NCBI RefSeq assembly: GCF_022698165.1
Contig: NZ_JALDAY010000004.1
Location: forward strand, 62,001 to 126,000
Reading direction: 5' to 3'
DNA: 64,000 nt
Source: Streptomyces cylindrosporus
GTDB taxonomy: Bacteria > Actinomycetota > Actinomycetes > Streptomycetales > Streptomycetaceae
The notes beneath the pieces were generated by a model, which saw only the letters and a program-made list of their open reading frames with translations, was not told the DNA's origin and did no database searches. The position numbers and the translations under genes are program-made. Of this stretch, positions 50,841-58,674 are shown piece after piece. Every line of letters begins with the position of its first letter. Position 1 is the stretch's first letter.

Positions 50841-50879
50841 CGGGCCCCTTGCCGAAGGAGAAGTTCGGCAAGGGGCCCG
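50841..50879. terminator. Strong bidirectional terminator
   Basis: CGGGCCCCTTGCCGAA and its exact complement form a 16-bp stem around a seven-base loop, between the double-glycine peptide and the convergent MFS gene. Confidence 0.9.
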
Positions 50880-50924
50880 TCGCCGTATTTCAACCCGTCC
50901 CCGTAGTGCAAGTGGTCCGCTCGG

Positions 50925-52184
50925 TCAGCCCGTGGCCATCTCGGCCCTGGCTGCCGGTACGGCCTGTTCCGCGGCCGGCTCCTCGTCCGGCAGCCGGCGC
51001 ATCAGGACCCCGTACCCCACCGCCGCGACCGTCCCGACCGCCGCGCAGGTCCCCCACAGCCACTCCGCGCCGAACCGGTCGATGACGAAGCCGGACATCA
51101 GCGGCGCGACCAGGGCGGCGACGGACCAGGAGAGCGTGTACATGCCCTGGTAGCGGCCGCGCCCGTGCACGGGGGAGAGGCGGACGACGAGGCCGGTCTG
51201 GGTCGGCGCGTTGATCATCTCGCCCAGGGTCCAGACGCAGACGGTCAGCGCGAAGACGCCGACCGACCCGGCGAAGGCGGTGAGCCCGAAGCCGTATCCC
51301 GCGAGGAGCGCCGAGACGACCAGCAGCCGCCGCGGGTCCCGGTGCTCGATGAAGCGCGTGACGGGGATCTGCAGTGCGACGATCAGTACGCCGTTCACGG
51401 CGATCGCCATGCCGTAGTCGGCCGGTGTGAACCCGGCGTCGCCCATCGCGACCGGCAGTCCGACCGCGCCCTGCTGGAAGACGAGGGCGATGAGGAAGGA
51501 CAGGCCGACGACGCTCATGTAGCGCCCGTCGCGCAGCACGGTCCCGAGCCCGACCCGGTGATCCGCCGCCTTCTCGACGGCCGTGCGCTGCGGCCTTGAC
51601 TCGGGCAGCTTCAGGAACACGACCAGCGCGCACACGGCGGTCATGCCGGCCTCGATCAGGAAGCCGGCGAGGTAGCTGTACTCGGCGATGAAGCCGGCGC
51701 CCGCCGAGGAGACGGCGAAGCCGAGGTTGATGGCCCAGTAGTTGAGCGAGAACGCCCGCACCCGGTCCTCGGGCCGCACGATGTCGGCCATCATCGCCTG
51801 CACGGCGGGCCGGGAGGCGTTCGAGGCCATGCCGACCAGGAACGCGACCGCGGCGATGGCGACCGGATCCCGCACGAAGCCGAGCAGCGCGACGGAGGCG
51901 GCGGTGGAGGACTGGGCGATGACGAGGGTGGGCCGCCGCCCGAGCCGGTCGGTCATCACACCCGCGCCGATGGACGAGACCACGCCCCCGAGGCCGTACA
52001 GGGAGGCGACGAGCCCGGCGTAGGAGGCGGAGTAGCCGCGGTCGAGGGTCAGATACAGCGCCATGAAGGTGGCGACGAAGGCGCCGAGGCGGTTGACGAG
52101 GGTGCTGGTCCACAGCCACCAGAAGGCCCGGGGCAGCCCGGATACGGTCTCGCGGGCGGCGCGTCTGAGACTGGCTGTGGACAT
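50925..52184 (-). CDS. MFS transporter
   Basis: A 419-residue major facilitator with 12 predicted helices. The inter-helix 2-3 motif GVMTDRLGRRPTLVIAQSST fits the DRXGRR loop of drug:H+ antiporters (12 TMS, MdtG/YfcJ-like). The start is ATG 52184 with GGAGG in the upstream region. Substrate unknown. Inverted GTAAGT/ACTTAC repeats lie upstream (52213-52242) and could bind a regulator. It ends 46 bases from the shared terminator. Confidence 0.88.
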   Translation of the reverse strand: MSTASLRRAARETVSGLPRAFWWLWTSTLVNRLGAFVATFMALYLTLDRGYSASYAGLVASLYGLGGVVSSIGAGVMTDRLGRRPTLVIAQSSTAASVALLGFVRDPVAIAAVAFLVGMASNASRPAVQAMMADIVRPEDRVRAFSLNYWAINLGFAVSSAGAGFIAEYSYLAGFLIEAGMTAVCALVVFLKLPESRPQRTAVEKAADHRVGLGTVLRDGRYMSVVGLSFLIALVFQQGAVGLPVAMGDAGFTPADYGMAIAVNGVLIVALQIPVTRFIEHRDPRRLLVVSALLAGYGFGLTAFAGSVGVFALTVCVWTLGEMINAPTQTGLVVRLSPVHGRGRYQGMYTLSWSVAALVAPLMSGFVIDRFGAEWLWGTCAAVGTVAAVGYGVLMRRLPDEEPAAEQAVPAARAEMATG

Positions 52185-52357
52185 GGAGGACCCCCGGACG
52201 GCTCGGCTGGTGTAAGTGGCAGGCGCGGCAAGCGTGACTTACGACGAACTTACGAAGACGGGGTCGTCCCTGGCCACTGAATTAACAGATGCCGTCAATC
52301 GTCCGGCTGCTGGGCTGGCCCGCCACGGGGGCGAATGCGTGGATTACGCTCTGACCC

Positions 52358-53119
52358 ATGGCCGACGCACCGTACAAGCTGATCCTCCTCCGCCACGGCG
52401 AGAGCGAGTGGAACGCGAAGAACCTGTTCACCGGTTGGGTGGACGTGAACCTGAACGAGAAGGGCGAGAAGGAGGCAGTCCGCGGTGGCGAGCTCCTGAA
52501 GGACGCCGACCTTCTCCCCGACGTGGTCCACACGTCCCTCCAGAAGCGCGCGATCCGCACGGCGCAGCTGTCGCTGGAGGCCGCGGACCGCCACTGGATC
52601 CCGGTCCACCGCTCGTGGCGCCTGAACGAGCGCCACTACGGCGCCCTGCAGGGCAAGGACAAGGCGCAGACCCTCGCGGAGTTCGGCGAGGAGCAGTTCA
52701 TGCTGTGGCGGCGCTCGTACGACACCCCGCCCCCGCAGCTCGAGGACGGCACGGAGTTCTCCCAGTCCGCCGACCCCCGCTACGCCTCCATCCCCCCGGA
52801 GCTGCGCCCCCGCACGGAGTGCCTGAAGGACGTCGTCGTCCGCATGCTCCCGTACTGGTACGACGGCATCGTCCCCGACCTCCTGGCCGGCCGCACGGTC
52901 CTGGTCGCGGCCCACGGCAACAGCCTCCGCGCCCTGGTCAAGCACCTGGACGGCATCTCGGACGCGGACATCGCGGGCCTGAACATCCCGACGGGCATCC
53001 CGCTGTACTACGAACTGGACGCGGACTTCAAGCCGCTGACCCCGGGCGGCCGTTACCTGGACCCGGAGGCGGCCGCGGCGGCGATCGAGGCGGTCAAGAA
53101 CCAGGGCAAGAAGAAGTAG
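52358..53119 (+). CDS. gpmA: 2,3-bisphosphoglycerate-dependent phosphoglycerate mutase
   Basis: A 253-residue glycolytic mutase interconverting 3- and 2-phosphoglycerate. The catalytic [19 protein letters not shown] (phospho-His about residue 13), the [15 protein letters not shown] region and [16 protein letters not shown] (second His) are all present, and the C-terminus ends [14 protein letters not shown] 52358 follows TACGCT by seven bases with no clear ribosome site. The final 31 bases are the attachment repeat of the element that follows, so the coding sequence is preserved after integration. Confidence 0.97.
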   Translation: MADAPYKLILLRHGESEWNAKNLFTGWVDVNLNEKGEKEAVRGGELLKDADLLPDVVHTSLQKRAIRTAQLSLEAADRHWIPVHRSWRLNERHYGALQGKDKAQTLAEFGEEQFMLWRRSYDTPPPQLEDGTEFSQSADPRYASIPPELRPRTECLKDVVVRMLPYWYDGIVPDLLAGRTVLVAAHGNSLRALVKHLDGISDADIAGLNIPTGIPLYYELDADFKPLTPGGRYLDPEAAAAAIEAVKNQGKKK

Positions 53120-53120
53120 G
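53090..53120. repeat. attL: 3' end of gpmA
   Basis: 31 bases covering the end of gpmA, matching 55485-55515 at 28 of 31 positions. The last 20 (53101-53120, CCAGGGCAAGAAGAAGTAGG) are identical in both copies. It marks the left attachment site. Confidence 0.85.
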
Positions 53121-53130
53121 GTTTGTGATC

Positions 53131-53169
53131 ATGCCTCCCACCTGCGTATACGGCGCGGATGGGAGGCAT
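53131..53169 (+). terminator. Element-borne terminator behind gpmA
   Basis: ATGCCTCCCA and TGGGAGGCAT form a perfect 10-bp stem with a 19-base loop and a TTTT tail, 11 bases after the gpmA stop and inside the element. It would replace the native terminator at 55525. Confidence 0.85.
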
Positions 53170-53180
53170 TTTCGTGCCCT

Positions 53181-53198
53181 GGAACCTCCCTGGAACCT
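53181..53198. repeat. Arm-type direct repeat, left
   Basis: Two GGAACCT units 11 bases apart (GGAACCTCCCTGGAACCT). The same unit with the same spacing recurs at 55370-55387. Probably binding sites for an integrase or excisionase. Confidence 0.6.
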
Positions 53199-53379
53199 CA
53201 GCCCGACCGATCTTGGGGCCGGAGTGCCTTGCCGAGCGCCTTCCTTCGTCTTGGGCATCCACGGCGACTACGACGGCGCGCCCCTCCCTCTCGTCGCCTG
53301 CTCAGAGTGACCATGGGAGAAGGCGTATCGGGCCCCCGCCTATAGGCGCCCGCCGATCCGTCCGAAAGGAACGATCCCC

Positions 53380-53619
53380 GTGGAAGATGCGGCGCCCGAC
53401 TCCTCGCCGCCGGTCGGTTGGTTCCACATCGACCTACAAGTGCGCACTCTGGCGTGGATGCCGTTCTGGTGGTTCAACACCCTGTCCTGGACGATCGTGG
53501 ACGGAAACGGCTACATCGTCGAATACGGCTGGGGTCGCAAGAAGTCTGTCTACGCGGATGCCAACGCAGCCCTGAGACGTGCGTATGCCGGAGGTTTGAA
53601 CTGGCCGTCCTCGACCTGA
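53380..53619 (+). CDS. 79-aa Trp-rich hypothetical protein
   Basis: A 79-residue protein starting at GTG 53380, with AAAGGAA upstream: MEDAAPDSSPPVGWFHIDLQ, then TLAWMPFWWFNTLSWTIVDG. Eight tryptophans and no clear transmembrane helix of standard length, though the central segment is hydrophobic. It lies in the integrative element. No family recognised. Confidence 0.6.
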   Translation: MEDAAPDSSPPVGWFHIDLQVRTLAWMPFWWFNTLSWTIVDGNGYIVEYGWGRKKSVYADANAALRRAYAGGLNWPSST

Positions 53620-53772
53620 CCGAACGCGGCTGCGTGGGAGGGTGTCGGAGTCGCGCACGGTGCTCGCCTTCGACGGCGGCCGACGCGCGAGCGGAGCGAG
53701 CGCCACGGGATGCGCGGCCGTAAGCCGCTCCTCATTGGGTTTGTTGCGGCACGGCGGCGGAAGGATGCCGAC

Positions 53773-54006
53773 ATGCCCAAGCCGAAGAGCTTCACAGTGT
53801 GGTTGAAGACCCATGCCGACCAGCAGAACGCCATCGGGGATCTCGCTCGGGACGTCTCCGCTGACCCAGACTGGCCCTCACGCAAGGGACGGCAGGGCCA
53901 ACTTGACTACCTTGAAGACTGCGGCGCCATTGATCGGGCCATCGAGACGCTCGAACGCGCCTGGACTCAGTACGAGGCGTACCGGGCAGCCCAGAGCGAT
54001 GCCTGA
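53773..54006 (+). CDS. YozE-like (SAM-like) small protein
   Basis: A 77-residue protein. SFTVWLKTHADQQNAIGDLA near the N-terminus, then RDVSADPDWP and LDYLEDCGAIDRAIETLERA, reproduce the YozE_SAM_like (PF06855) pattern in which a short SAM-like helical bundle has a conserved IGDLA-x-D motif. In Firmicutes the family is small and its role unclear. ATG 53773 has GGAAGG eight bases upstream. In this context it is part of an accessory element, perhaps with the HEPN/Abi-like gene. Confidence 0.72.
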   Translation: MPKPKSFTVWLKTHADQQNAIGDLARDVSADPDWPSRKGRQGQLDYLEDCGAIDRAIETLERAWTQYEAYRAAQSDA

Positions 54007-54095
54007 GTCGTCGGGAGAAAGCCTCGGGCGATAGCAGCGCGGGCCGCCCTCTCGGGAGCCCGCATCGGGCCGGTTCGGGGGGTGTGACGATCGGC

Positions 54096-54228
54096 CGCTA
54101 TCTGCTAACGCCCTGGTCACCTGCGATTTTGGTCGCTATCAGGGTCGCTATCGTTAGCAACCCTCGCCGCTAGCGATAGCGGCTCAAATGTAAGGGATGC
54201 CTGCTAGCGGAGCCGCTAACGTTAGCGG
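54096..54228. repeat. Iteron-like array of CGCTA(T/A)C motifs
   Basis: About ten copies of the CGCTA/TAGCG core within 133 bases on both strands, including CGCTATC (54134, 54146), a palindrome CCGCTAGCGATAGCGG (54167-54182) and a perfect palindrome CCGCTAACGTTAGCGG (54213-54228). The region 54007-54376 holds no gene. This could be a regulator-binding array or an origin iteron set. Confidence 0.65.
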
Positions 54229-54255
54229 GCCTAACGACTCGCGGTGGCGGCTCGG

Positions 54256-54318
54256 CCGCCGCGCACAAGCAAGAGGAGCACGCCGTGCGCGGGTGCTCCT
54301 CTTGCTTGTGCGCGGCGG
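54256..54318. repeat. Perfect 26-bp-stem hairpin
   Basis: 54256-54281 and 54293-54318 are exact complements (26 bp) around an 11-base loop. The left arm begins CCGCCGCGCACAAGCAAGAG. Long enough to form a cruciform or a stable RNA stem. It lies between the iteron-like array and the convergent Abi-like gene. Confidence 0.9.
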
Positions 54319-54376
54319 GCAGCCCGGTAGGGGGCAACAGCGTGGACGCAGGGGAGCCGCGTCTCAGCACAAAACC

Positions 54377-55237
54377 TCAGGGTGTGCGGACGACGGATCC
54401 GGAGACGAACCACTGCACCAGGGCTGCGGCGAGGTGGACTCCGGCTCGGGCGGCCTCCAGGGTCTCGGGCACGGTCGCGGTTTGGGCGCCGTGACGTGAG
54501 GTCTGTCCCTCCCACAGTGCCCGCATCATGGCCTCCGCCGGGACGATCGAATCACCGGTCGGGGAGGGGATTGCCGCGCTGAACTTGTGCCGGGCGTTCT
54601 TGATCTCGCCCAGCATGGTGCCGAGGGTGGCTTTGGCGTGGTTGGGCTGGATGACGGCGTGTGCCGCGCACTCCACCGCCTTGATCGCCTCGCTGTACGC
54701 GCGCACCGGGTCCGGGCCACGCCCGTAGGCTGCCTGCCAGGCTTCTCTGAGATGGTCGGCGGCCGACCCAGCATTAGACCCAGTCGCAGCGTCAGCGATC
54801 GTCTGGTGGACCGCGTCACGCACGGCTGGCGTTACCCGCTCCTCCAGCCCATCACCGGCCTGGTTGACCCGGTATGCCGATCCGGCGTCGTCGAGGATGC
54901 TGCTGAGCCCGTCAACCTTCCACCCCTCCAGGTCCGGGAGGCGCAGAATCTCGTCCACCACGTCCAGCAACTGGGTGCCAACCGCCTCCCTAAGCGACCG
55001 GAGGTAAGCCGAGTCGTAATGGGAATGCACGCTTTGGTCGGCAGAGATGCGCAGCCGCAGGCAGATGGCACGAGCCTCACTCTCCTGCGCATACCCCTGG
55101 TAGCGGAGTGAGTCGTTGACCCAGGTCTGGAGCGGCGTGAGAAGGTGCCGGGGGACGTCCTCAAAGGGGCCGTCGTGTTCGGGCGCTTCGGATAGCCCGA
55201 CACGGACGGAGAAGCGCGGGCGGGAGCCGGTCGTCAT
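54377..55237 (-). CDS. HEPN/Abi-like (abortive-infection type) protein
   Basis: A 286-residue helical protein. The C-terminal 120 residues (AYGRGPDPVRAYSEAIKAVE to GVHLAAALVQWFVSGSV) resemble the HEPN-like domain of AbiJ/Abi-C-type proteins, with SRHGAQTATVPETLEAARAG as the candidate R-x-HG motif; I am inferring the family from pattern. The N-terminal part has no recognised domain. ATG 55237 lies seven bases after TACCGT on the minus strand. Position in the integrative element fits a phage-defence cargo. Moderate confidence in the family. Confidence 0.65.
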   Translation of the reverse strand: MTTGSRPRFSVRVGLSEAPEHDGPFEDVPRHLLTPLQTWVNDSLRYQGYAQESEARAICLRLRISADQSVHSHYDSAYLRSLREAVGTQLLDVVDEILRLPDLEGWKVDGLSSILDDAGSAYRVNQAGDGLEERVTPAVRDAVHQTIADAATGSNAGSAADHLREAWQAAYGRGPDPVRAYSEAIKAVECAAHAVIQPNHAKATLGTMLGEIKNARHKFSAAIPSPTGDSIVPAEAMMRALWEGQTSRHGAQTATVPETLEAARAGVHLAAALVQWFVSGSVVRTP

Positions 55238-55369
55238 GTCGAAGACGGTAGCGGCACACGGTCGGAAACCTCGCCCTGTTATCCCGAGCCGATGCCCTTC
55301 AGGCAGACACATGAGGGGCGGAGAGGCGGATAGCCTCATCGGCCGCAGATCATGAGCGAGCCAGGGCCC

Positions 55370-55387
55370 GGAACCTGTCTGGAACCT
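55370..55387. repeat. Arm-type direct repeat, right
   Basis: GGAACCT units 11 bases apart (55370, 55381), matching the left arm at 53181-53198. It lies about 110 bases inside the right attachment site, next to a 330-base non-coding stretch. Confidence 0.6.
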
Positions 55388-55484
55388 CCGAGGTCAACAA
55401 GCAACGACAGACAACAACCACCAACAACCAATCGACCGCAGGTCAGTTGAAGTATCCGCCCCGCTGATCAGCGCCAAAATACGG

Positions 55485-55515
55485 GCGGTCGAAACCCAGG
55501 GCAAGAAGAAGTAGG
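55485..55515. repeat. attR: duplicated 3' end of gpmA
   Basis: The partner of 53090-53120. Identical over CCAGGGCAAGAAGAAGTAGG (55496-55515) and 28 of 31 overall; it includes the stop codon of gpmA but no coding gene. Confidence 0.85.
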
Positions 55516-55524
55516 TTTCCTGAC

Positions 55525-55567
55525 AACGCCCCTGACCTGCGCACAATGGCGCGTGGTCGGGGGCGTT
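55525..55567. terminator. Displaced original gpmA terminator
   Basis: AACGCCCCTGACC pairs with GGTCGGGGGCGTT (12 of 13, the mismatch a G-U pair) just after attR. Before integration it would have followed gpmA directly. It may also serve the convergent GNAT gene. Confidence 0.75.
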
Positions 55568-55568
55568 C

Positions 55569-56129
55569 TCACGGCCGTGCTGCGCCGTACGGCGCGCCCG
55601 CGTCCCGCACGCCGAACCACTGCTCGGCGCCGAACTCCTCGAAGCGTTCCACCTCGGTGAACCCGAGCCCGGCCGCGAGGCGCATCGAGCGGGTGTTGGC
55701 GGACTGGGTGCAGAGGACCACCGGCTCGGCGGGGGCGGTCTCGGCGAACCACTCCAGTACGGCCGCGCACGCCTCGGCGGCGTACCCGTGCCCCCACGCC
55801 CGAGGCAGGAGCATGTAACCCAGCTCGGCCTCCCCGCCACCCGGCCGGACATGCCCCGGACGCGCCGCGTCGCGCCGGTCGATGCTCACCGTGCCGATCA
55901 TCGCCCCGCCGAGATCGATCACGAACACGCCGGGCCGCCGCCCCGGCACCTCGGGCACGACCCGCTCAAGCTCGTCGCGCGACCTGGACCCCCCGAGATA
56001 GACCCCCACCTCCACCGAGGCGAACAACTCGATGTACGCCGCCCGGTCCCACGCCTCGGACTCCCGGAGCACAAGCCGTTCCGTCTTGATCGGCGCGGGC
56101 GGCCAGGCGACGGGACCGAGTTCACTCAT
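55569..56129 (-). CDS. GNAT-family N-acetyltransferase
   Basis: A 186-residue RimJ/RimL-type GNAT. It has IKTERLVLRESEAWDRAAYI at the start and the acetyl-CoA-binding region GYMLLPRAWGHGYAAEACAA (RxxGxG/A-like). The C-terminus has QSANTRSMRLAAGLGFTEVE, the usual N-x-x-S-x-x-x-x-x-x-x-GF motif of ribosomal-protein or amine acetyltransferases. ATG 56129 begins MSELGPVAW. The acceptor is not known. Confidence 0.85.
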   Translation of the reverse strand: MSELGPVAWPPAPIKTERLVLRESEAWDRAAYIELFASVEVGVYLGGSRSRDELERVVPEVPGRRPGVFVIDLGGAMIGTVSIDRRDAARPGHVRPGGGEAELGYMLLPRAWGHGYAAEACAAVLEWFAETAPAEPVVLCTQSANTRSMRLAAGLGFTEVERFEEFGAEQWFGVRDAGAPYGAARP

Positions 56130-56139
56130 GGCAGGCAAC

Positions 56140-56352
56140 TTAGCGGGCGGCGGTGAGGATGATCTGATCAGACGCGGGATGCCGACTACGGCAGGAAGAC
56201 CCACGTCTCTCAACCTCCCCTCGGTGCAGGCGGAGCACCGCGAAGCCGGCCAGGCCGTACAGCTTTGCCCGGATGGCACCGCCGTACAGCGCTCCCGAAA
56301 TGGCGAGGCAGAGCATCAGGATCTGGAGCAGGGCCAGCGCCCCCTCCATCAT
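56140..56352 (-). CDS. Possible small membrane protein, uncertain
   Basis: A 70-residue frame whose first 45 residues are hydrophobic (MMEGALALLQILMLCLAISG, ALYGGAIRAKLYGLAGFAVL) and whose tail is polar and arginine-rich. It starts at ATG 56352 with only GCGGGA before it. It fills most of the 374-base gap between the GNAT and protease genes. It may be real or spurious. Confidence 0.3.
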   Translation of the reverse strand: MMEGALALLQILMLCLAISGALYGGAIRAKLYGLAGFAVLRLHRGEVERRGSSCRSRHPASDQIILTAAR

Positions 56353-56503
56353 TCCCGCATGATCCCACCACCACCGGGTGTCAGGGCGTAGGAGTTCTGA
56401 ATTCCGGAAAGTCGGTCAATTTTGTGGTGGGGGACGGCGTCGACAGGGGGTGGTGCGGGGTGTAAGCCAGGAGGCAGTCCATATTCTTGGGGGAGGATTC
56501 TTC

Positions 56504-57586
56504 ATGCGGTATGTGTGTTCGTTCGTTCCCGCTCATGTGTTGGATCACATTGCGCAGGTCCACGCGCGCGAAGGACTCGATCCGACCGATGCCCAACGGT
56601 CCGCCGTCGTGTCCGAGCAATTCCGCAGGGCCCGGCTCCAGGCCCCCGTGCTCGCACCCAACTCGCCCGCCCCGCCAGAGATTCACGAGCTGCGGGAAGG
56701 CCTGGTCGCGGGGATACAGATCCCCAAGCCCGCCACCGCAGGCGTCGTCGTATACGACGATCTCAACCAGTGGAAGTACAACGTCAAGGCCGTCCGCGGC
56801 GAGGGCGACCCCGCCGTCCCGGGGCAGAACGCCAACGACGCCTACGATCACATGCACAGGGTGCTGGCGTACTACCGGGAAAAGCTCGGACGTAATTCCC
56901 TCGACAATTCAGGGCTGAACGTCATCGCCAACGTAAATTACGGCGTCGGCTTCGACAACGCGTTCTTCGACCCGGCAGCCCTCCTCATGGTTTTCGGCAA
57001 CGGCAGCAATGTCGTCTTCCGCGACCTCACCGCCGACATCGACGTCGCCGCCCACGAACTCACCCACGGCGTCACCCAGTTCACCAGCGCCCTGAACTAC
57101 ACGAACGACCAGAGCGGCGCCCTCAACGAGTCGTTCAGCGACATGCTCGGCTCGGCGATCGACGCCTGGGTCAACGGCAAGGACGCCGACACCCACGACT
57201 GGCTCATCGGCGACGACATCATGGCCCCGAAGCTGACCGGCGAGGCCCTGCGCAACATGGCCGAGCCCGGCACCGCGTACGACAACCCCGTCATGGGGCG
57301 CGACCCGCAGCCACGCGACATGAGCGGCTACTTCCAGCCCGCGGACCCGCACCTGATGTCCGGCATCACCAACCGCTGGTTCTATCTCGTCTGCCGCGAG
57401 ATCGGCATCGACGAGGGCACGCTGATCATGTACCAGACACTGCAGAACCTCTGGCCCACGGCCAAGTTCAAGGACGCGGCGTCGGTCGCCGCGGCACAGG
57501 CCTCGATCCTCGCCACCAACAAGAAGGTCTCCCGCGAGGCCCCCCAGGTGGTACGCGCCGCGGCCCGGCAGCAGGGCATCTGGTGA
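56504..57586 (+). CDS. Protealysin-like M4 metalloprotease
   Basis: A 360-residue M4 (thermolysin-family) protease with no signal peptide. It begins with the protealysin propeptide-like signature CSFVPAHVLDHIAQVHAREG. The zinc-binding motif HELTH is at 184-188, the third ligand Glu about 209 (GALNESFSD), and a late His is in LMSGITNRWF-type sequence (the proton-shuttle region). Protealysins have a short N-terminal inhibitory segment and are secreted or released without a classic Sec signal. ATG 56504 follows GGGGGAGGA. No dedicated inhibitor gene is visible next to it. Confidence 0.9.
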   Translation: MRYVCSFVPAHVLDHIAQVHAREGLDPTDAQRSAVVSEQFRRARLQAPVLAPNSPAPPEIHELREGLVAGIQIPKPATAGVVVYDDLNQWKYNVKAVRGEGDPAVPGQNANDAYDHMHRVLAYYREKLGRNSLDNSGLNVIANVNYGVGFDNAFFDPAALLMVFGNGSNVVFRDLTADIDVAAHELTHGVTQFTSALNYTNDQSGALNESFSDMLGSAIDAWVNGKDADTHDWLIGDDIMAPKLTGEALRNMAEPGTAYDNPVMGRDPQPRDMSGYFQPADPHLMSGITNRWFYLVCREIGIDEGTLIMYQTLQNLWPTAKFKDAASVAAAQASILATNKKVSREAPQVVRAAARQQGIW

Positions 57587-57672
57587 CAACAGCCGACAGC
57601 CCCCCGCCCGCCGAGGGTGGGTGGGGGGCTGCTCGGCGTCAGACCATCAGACCGTCATGCCGTCTCATGCCG

Positions 57673-57921
57673 TCATACCGTCAGCGGCACCGGCACGACC
57701 TCGTCCGCCCGATGCCCCGCCCGCTCGTGAATGCGCTGCACCGCCTCGGCCGACGGTGCCTCGGAGAGGCAGTAGACCGTGCCGGACTCCGGGTCCGCCC
57801 AGGCCTTCTCGAAGTGCACGCCCTCGTCCTTCTCTATGGCCAGGTCGGCCTGGTGCGCCTCCCGCAGCTGGTCGGCCGTGATGCCCTTCATCCCGTGGTG
57901 CACGTCCATGAACTGAGCCAT
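57673..57921 (-). CDS. DUF4242 nickel-binding-type protein
   Basis: An 82-residue ferredoxin-like protein almost identical, from memory, to S. coelicolor SCO4226, for which a nickel-binding structure was described. It begins MAQFMDVHHGMKGITADQLR and has HFEKAWADPESGTVYCLSEA. The His-rich start and a Cys are plausible metal ligands. ATG 57921 has AAAGGAGG eight bases upstream. Convergent with the protealysin-like gene. I found no Nur box (TTGCAA-N5-TTGCAA) before it. Confidence 0.88.
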   Translation of the reverse strand: MAQFMDVHHGMKGITADQLREAHQADLAIEKDEGVHFEKAWADPESGTVYCLSEAPSAEAVQRIHERAGHRADEVVPVPLTV

Positions 57922-58027
57922 GACCCGCACCTCCTTTCCACCTAGCCCTTTCCCCCTCCATGCTGCGCCCCTCCACCGACCGCGGCGAGCGCTACCGTGA
58001 CCTGGCGATCACGGGGAGGGGACGTAG

Positions 58028-58582
58028 ATGCGTCGGATGCGACGGGCGGTCGGCGGTACGGCCGTCGTCGGGGTGCTGCTCGTGGGCGGTTGGTGGATCG
58101 CGTACGGCGACCAGGGGCATCCGTTCGGCGACGAGCGGGCCTGCGCGGGAAGCGACGTACCGCTGCGGCAGGCGCTCGACGGCGTGCGGCTCGGGCTTCC
58201 GGCCGACGCCGAGGACGTGCACTACGTCACGCACTCGTCCGCGCCCGAGGGCGATGTCCGGGTGGCGGTGGCCTTCCGCAGCACCCGGCGGGCGATGCAG
58301 TCGTATCTGAGCGAGAACCGGATCGTGACGAAGGACCTCGACGCCCTGGACGACGGACGCTTCGAGAACGGGGACGTCGGCGCGGACCCGAAGACGCTGG
58401 GGCTGTGCGGGGGAGTGCCGGTGATCCTGGGGCCCGCCGCCGACATCGAGAAGAAGGTGGACCTCGGCGGCGCCGAGGAGTACGTCGACATCGCCCTGCA
58501 GCTCTCCGACGACTTCCCGGGCAGCATCCGTACCCCGACGAACGTCCTGATCACCGTACGGAACGCACCCCTCCGGGGCTGA
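58028..58582 (+). CDS. Single-pass membrane-anchored hypothetical protein
   Basis: A 184-residue protein: basic N-terminus, one helix (AVGGTAVVGVLLVGGWWIAY), then an extracytoplasmic domain with two cysteines (ACAGSD and LGLCGGV) that may pair. No family recognised; the outer part is acidic and mixed alpha/beta. GAGGGGACGTAG precedes ATG 58028. A terminator follows 26 bases after the stop. Confidence 0.78.
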   Translation: MRRMRRAVGGTAVVGVLLVGGWWIAYGDQGHPFGDERACAGSDVPLRQALDGVRLGLPADAEDVHYVTHSSAPEGDVRVAVAFRSTRRAMQSYLSENRIVTKDLDALDDGRFENGDVGADPKTLGLCGGVPVILGPAADIEKKVDLGGAEEYVDIALQLSDDFPGSIRTPTNVLITVRNAPLRG

Positions 58583-58608
58583 GCCCGGCAGCGGAGGGCC
58601 CCGGCAGC

Positions 58609-58644
58609 GAAGGGCCCCGGTGCACTGTGGCACCAGGGCCCTTC
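58609..58644. terminator. Bidirectional terminator
   Basis: GAAGGGCCC and GGGCCCTTC form a 9-bp perfect stem with a short internal GGTGC/GCACC pairing, between the membrane-protein gene and the convergent Cys-rich gene. Confidence 0.75.
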
Positions 58645-58674
58645 ACTCACGTATGCGATCACTCAGGTATGCGA

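Larger units (their letters stand above)
53121..55515. mobile_element. 2.4 kb integrative element in gpmA without integrase
   Basis: A block bounded by a duplicated 3' end of gpmA, with matching 18-bp pairs of GGAACCT repeats just inside both ends. It contains a Trp-rich 79-aa gene, a YozE-like gene, an iteron-like array, a 26-bp hairpin and a HEPN/Abi-like gene. No recombinase gene is present, so it is either a decayed island or a cis-mobilisable element that uses an integrase in trans. Gene density and the less regular codon use differ from the flanks. Inference from structure; the excision has not been observed. Confidence 0.75.

Noticed and set aside
54170..54370. 66-aa minus-strand frame across the perfect hairpin
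   Set aside because: It spans the inverted repeat and the iteron-like array, lacks a ribosome site and has no similarity to known proteins, so it looks like an accident of the repeat.
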